NCBI GenBank assembly: GCA_036508635.1
Contig: DATCGY010000034.1
Span: forward strand, 1-15,749
Origin: FEN-727 sp036508635
Lineage (GTDB): Bacteria > Actinomycetota > Geothermincolia > Fen-727 > Anoxymicrobiaceae
Length of the DNA: 15,749 nucleotides
Reading direction: 5' to 3'
The position numbers were made by a program, and so were the translations under genes. The notes beneath the pieces were generated by a model, which worked only from the letters and a program-made list of their open reading frames with translations, was not told where the DNA came from and searched no databases. Shown in pieces: positions 13,435 through 15,749 of this stretch. Within the stretch, counting starts at the first letter, position 1. Each line of letters opens with the position of its first letter.

Positions 13435-13917
13435 TTACTTTAGAATTCGGGATTTGAGCCTGGAAAAAAGGCCGGGCTTTCCTTCTTCAGTGGTGGTAGT
13501 ATCTCCGTTTTTCTCTTTTCGCGGCGGCGGGGAGTAGTACTTCGCCAGGCGGCTGTCGATGTCATCCTGGTACGCGAGCGCCTCACTGCCTCGCTCGCCG
13601 GTCCTGATGCGGACCGCGTCTTCCACCGGGTATATGAAGATAAGCCCGTCGCCGGCGTCGCCGCCGGTCCTGGCGGACTCCCTGATCGTCTTCACTGTCT
13701 TCTCGACGTTATGGTCGCTCAAGATGATGTTCAACTGGACGCGGGGGAGCATGTCGATCTGGTACGTGCCCGAGCGTCCGGCAAGTGTGATGCCTCCCTG
13801 CCTCCCATGTCCCTGCACCTCGAAGACGTTCATCCCGACTATCCCTATAGCCTTGAGCGCTTCCTTGACCTCGTCGAGCTTCTCTTCCCTTATGATTGCT
13901 TCGATCTTCTTGATCAT
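13435..13917 (-). CDS. Divergent PII-family nitrogen regulator with C-terminal extension
   Basis: The product has 160 residues against about 112 for GlnB/GlnK. ATG at 13917 follows GGGAGAA by about 5 bases. PII proteins sense ATP/ADP and 2-oxoglutarate and bind AmtB or enzymes with their T-loop. Visible are KKIEAIIREEKLDEVKEAL (3-21), GHGRQGG (36-42), GTYQIDMLPRVQL (50-62), TGGDAGDGLIF (84-94) and VRIRTGE (102-108). Compared with E. coli GlnB, Gln39, Tyr51, Arg101 and Arg103 are kept, while Lys58 is Arg, Glu62 is Asn and Lys90 (GDGK) is Leu. The tail (about 113-160) adds KYYSPPPRKEKNG, a Thr-run and a basic amphipathic end, LFSRLKSRILK. It lies 43 bases downstream of amtB, in the usual operon order. 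Membership of the family is sure; the ligand response may differ. Confidence 0.9.
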   Translation of the reverse strand: MIKKIEAIIREEKLDEVKEALKAIGIVGMNVFEVQGHGRQGGITLAGRSGTYQIDMLPRVQLNIILSDHNVEKTVKTIRESARTGGDAGDGLIFIYPVEDAVRIRTGERGSEALAYQDDIDSRLAKYYSPPPRKEKNGDTTTTEEGKPGLFSRLKSRILK

Positions 13918-13960
13918 TTAAGTTCTCCCGTCGAATATCCGGAGGTGCGCCCCCGGGCTA

Positions 13961-15181
13961 TTACGCAGTCGCCCTTTCGCCGTGTTCGCTGATATCGAGT
14001 CCGACCTCTTCCTCGTTCTCCGTAACCCTGAGGCCCATCAACATATCGAGCACCTTTACGATTCCGTACGTCATGACGAACGTGAACGATATCACGATCG
14101 CTACCGAGGCCAACTGGATGAGGAACTGCTTGGGGTTCCCGTAGAAAAGGCCGTTGCGCCCCGCCTTGTTGACCGCGGTTGTCGCGAAAAGACCGGTTGC
14201 GAGCGCTCCCCATGTCCCTCCGAGTCCGTGGCACGCGAAGACGTCGAGCGACTCATCGAGCTTCGTCTTCTGCCTGAGCTGGATCGCGTAGTAGCTGATA
14301 CACGCCGCAACGCCACCGATGATTATCGCCGCCCACGGCTCCACAAAACCGGCGGCGGGAGTGATCGCCACGAGGCCCACTACAGCGCCGGTCACGATGC
14401 CGAGGACGCTCGGCTTGTCGTCGCGCCAGCTCAAGAGCATCCACACCAGGGCCGCGGTCGCAGCCGATGTGTTGGTGGTCATCACGGCGTTCACGGCCAG
14501 CCCGTTTGCCGCGAGGGCGCTGCCCCCGTTGAAGCCGAACCAGCCCATCCACAGCAGGCCCGCACCAAGAACCGTGTAGGGGATATTAGCCGGCTCCATT
14601 GAGACTTTCCCGTATCCCTTGCGCTGTCCAATGACGAGGGCGAAAGCCAGGGCCGCGATTCCCGCGGTTATGTGAACGACCGCGCCGCCCGCGAAGTCAA
14701 GCGCGCCCATCTTACGAAGGAACCCGTTCTGGCCCCAGACCCAGTGTGCCACCGGGTCGTATACGATCGTTGCCCAGATGACGGTGAACACGAGGAACGT
14801 CTTGAACTTGATGCGCTCGACGAAAGCTCCCGTGATCAGCGCGGGGGTGATTATCGCGAACATCATCTGGTAAGTCGCGAAGCCGAGGGCGGGTACGCCC
14901 GGAGCGTAGACGGGATTCGGCAAGGCGCCGACCCCGTGCAGCCCGAAAAGATGAAGGCTGCCAAAAAGACCGCCGATACTGGGGCCGAAAGCCAGCGTAT
15001 ATCCAAAAAGCACCCACTGGATGCTTATCAGGCCGATTGTGATGAAGCTCAGGTTCAGGGTGGAAAGGATGTTCTTTCTTCGCACCATGCCACCGTAGAA
15101 AAACGCCAGCGCCGGAGTCATCATCAGGACAAAACCCGCGGCAACGATGACCCAGGCCGTATCTCCGGAATTGATTCTCAT
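13961..15181 (-). CDS. amtB: Ammonium transporter AmtB
   Basis: The product has 406 residues with about 11 membrane helices and no separate signal peptide. ATG at 15181 follows an AGGGGGG run by 5 bases. Pore residues known from E. coli AmtB are present: Phe108 in TYQMMF (Phe107), Asp162 in LDFAGG (Asp160), the twin His170 (GGAVVHITAG) and His318 (FACHGLGGTWG), and Ser239 in TNTSAAT (Ser219). The C-terminal tail GLRVTENEEEVGLDISEHGE is the conserved cytoplasmic segment that couples to PII. It transports ammonium across the inner membrane and should be blocked by the PII protein encoded 43 bases downstream. Expression may also be controlled by alternative hairpins at its ribosome binding site (15182-15222). 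Confidence 0.96.
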   Translation of the reverse strand: MRINSGDTAWVIVAAGFVLMMTPALAFFYGGMVRRKNILSTLNLSFITIGLISIQWVLFGYTLAFGPSIGGLFGSLHLFGLHGVGALPNPVYAPGVPALGFATYQMMFAIITPALITGAFVERIKFKTFLVFTVIWATIVYDPVAHWVWGQNGFLRKMGALDFAGGAVVHITAGIAALAFALVIGQRKGYGKVSMEPANIPYTVLGAGLLWMGWFGFNGGSALAANGLAVNAVMTTNTSAATAALVWMLLSWRDDKPSVLGIVTGAVVGLVAITPAAGFVEPWAAIIIGGVAACISYYAIQLRQKTKLDESLDVFACHGLGGTWGALATGLFATTAVNKAGRNGLFYGNPKQFLIQLASVAIVISFTFVMTYGIVKVLDMLMGLRVTENEEEVGLDISEHGERATA

Positions 15182-15222
15182 CTCCGCCCCCCCTGCTGAC
15201 GTTTGAGGGCGGAGTTTCCGCC
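15182..15222 (-). promoter_or_regulatory. Mutually exclusive hairpins in the amtB leader, overlapping the ribosome binding site
   Basis: On the minus strand GGCGGA (15222-15217), loop AAC, and TCCGCC (15213-15208) form a perfect 6-bp stem. CTCCGCCC (15214-15207) can instead pair perfectly over 8 bp with GGGCGGAG (15189-15182), which abuts the ATG and includes part of the Shine-Dalgarno run. The two stems share the same segment and cannot form together, as in a translation switch. Only base pairing is seen; no ligand or regulator is known. Confidence 0.4.
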
Positions 15223-15540
15223 GGCCTCCGTCGGCACGGCAGCGTCACCATCGACGCTGCTCCGGCGTTCACACCACCCGAATTGGCGCTTCAAGATAGA
15301 AGCTGTTACGTTTATATTCCGGTTTTGTTTCCCGGGTGTTTCGCAGATGTTAACTCCATGTAAACTCAATGCAGGCAAAGCGCCCGGTAGCCCCGAAGCC
15401 GTTGCAGGTGGGGAGCTGGGGCTTGGCGCGGCCGTCGGTTGCGAGGGTGGAGGCGCGCCGCCTCAATGTAGTAAAGTGACCTGAGATACAGATAACCGGC
15501 TGCTCGGACGGCGGCCGGAGCGAAAGGGGGCGCTCGTCCG
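15182..15540. other. Divergent intergenic region between amtB and the SnoaL-like gene
   Basis: Besides the leader switch it has an 8-bp perfect hairpin GCAGCGTC/GACGCTGC (15239-15260), which would sit in the amtB leader. A TATAAA (minus strand, 15316-15311) might be the amtB -10, but the matching -35 is poor. No protein gene is convincing. Confidence 0.45.
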
Positions 15541-15749
15541 TTGGCGCTCGAGGATAACAAGCTTGTTGCGCGGCAACTTCAGGCAGCCCTCGGCGGGGGA
15601 AACGCCGAAAAAGTCATGGAGCTCACGACCCCTGATTACGTCTGTCATTTTTCGGGCCTGCCGGGGCCCATACACCGCGAGGAGTACATAATGTTCAATC
15701 AGGCGGTAAGGGCCTCCTTCGCGGATTTCCGATTCACAATCGAAGATAT
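15541..15749 (+). CDS. SnoaL-like (NTF2-fold) protein, 3'-truncated by the window edge
   Basis: TTG at 15541 opens a frame that runs off the window. AAAGGGGG (15523-15530) lies 10 bases before it, and no ATG or GTG is available close by. The visible 69 residues read EDNKLVARQLQAALGGGNAE, then LTTPDYVCHFSGLPGPIHREE, then FNQAVRASFADFRFTIED. This matches the start of SnoaL-like polyketide cyclase/ester cyclase proteins of the NTF2-like superfamily: helix ending in a G(N)-rich turn, a [AT]PDYVxH strand and a FPDxRFTVED strand. Most such proteins are uncharacterised enzymes or ligand-binding proteins; the founding members catalyse aldol ring closure in polyketides. The gene is divergent from amtB and has no functional link that can be seen. 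Confidence 0.7.
   Translation, partial: MALEDNKLVARQLQAALGGGNAEKVMELTTPDYVCHFSGLPGPIHREEYIMFNQAVRASFADFRFTIED

Noticed and set aside
15340..15370. Sigma54 promoter for amtB
   Set aside because: On the minus strand a GG and a GC occur but with 11 rather than 10 bases between them, and the flanking consensus is missing.

Overview
The window looks like a bacterial chromosome segment that is mostly high in GC (about 63% in a hand-counted line at 6121-6180). Strong GGAGG-type ribosome binding sites precede most genes, and genes are short-spaced on both strands. No rRNA, tRNA or taxonomic marker is present, so assignment rests on gene content. A TIGR00027-type leucine-carboxymethyltransferase-like protein, several acyl-CoA ligases, GC-rich codon use and GTG/TTG starts would suit a deep-branching Actinomycetota lineage. 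That is inference only.

Left part (1-3232): the 3' part of an L-fucose/arabinose-isomerase-fold protein is followed by a URO-D/MtaA-type (corrinoid/cobalamin methyltransferase-like) protein, probably one operon. A convergent metallo-beta-lactamase-fold hydrolase follows. Next, 3448-3714 encodes a small protein built from an 11-residue tandem repeat plus a four-cysteine tail.

Central metabolic part (3942-7275, minus strand): an FGGY kinase that resembles glycerol kinase but has changed pocket residues, and an AMP-forming acyl-CoA ligase. Each has its own plausible sigma70-type promoter. Repetitive hairpin sequence lies between and around them.

Accessory island (about 7326-9970, minus strand): GC drops to about 50% in a sampled line. 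It holds a second small protein with KKEL/RREI-type repeats plus a zinc ribbon, a 26-codon micro-ORF just upstream of it, and a large perfect inverted repeat of the kind linked to Y1/REP-associated (RAYT) transposases. It also holds a two-gene cassette of a nucleotidyltransferase-fold protein and a winged-helix protein. The cassette has a near-consensus promoter whose -10 is overlapped by a palindrome. It looks like an uncharacterised toxin-antitoxin or defence pair with AbiE-like logic but reversed gene order. It is the best candidate here for an undescribed system.

Right part (9971-15749): a second AMP-forming acyl-CoA ligase (minus strand) is divergent from a TIGR00027-family methyltransferase, which is followed by a membrane-anchored protein with a Ser/Gln-rich stalk. 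A short orphan segment resembling the C-terminus of a phosphotriesterase-type amidohydrolase lies next. Then comes a minus-strand amtB-PII operon for ammonium uptake and its control. The PII is divergent: it lacks a conserved ATP-contacting lysine and has a C-terminal extension. The amtB leader can form two mutually exclusive hairpins at the ribosome binding site. The window ends inside a SnoaL-like (NTF2-fold) gene on the plus strand.
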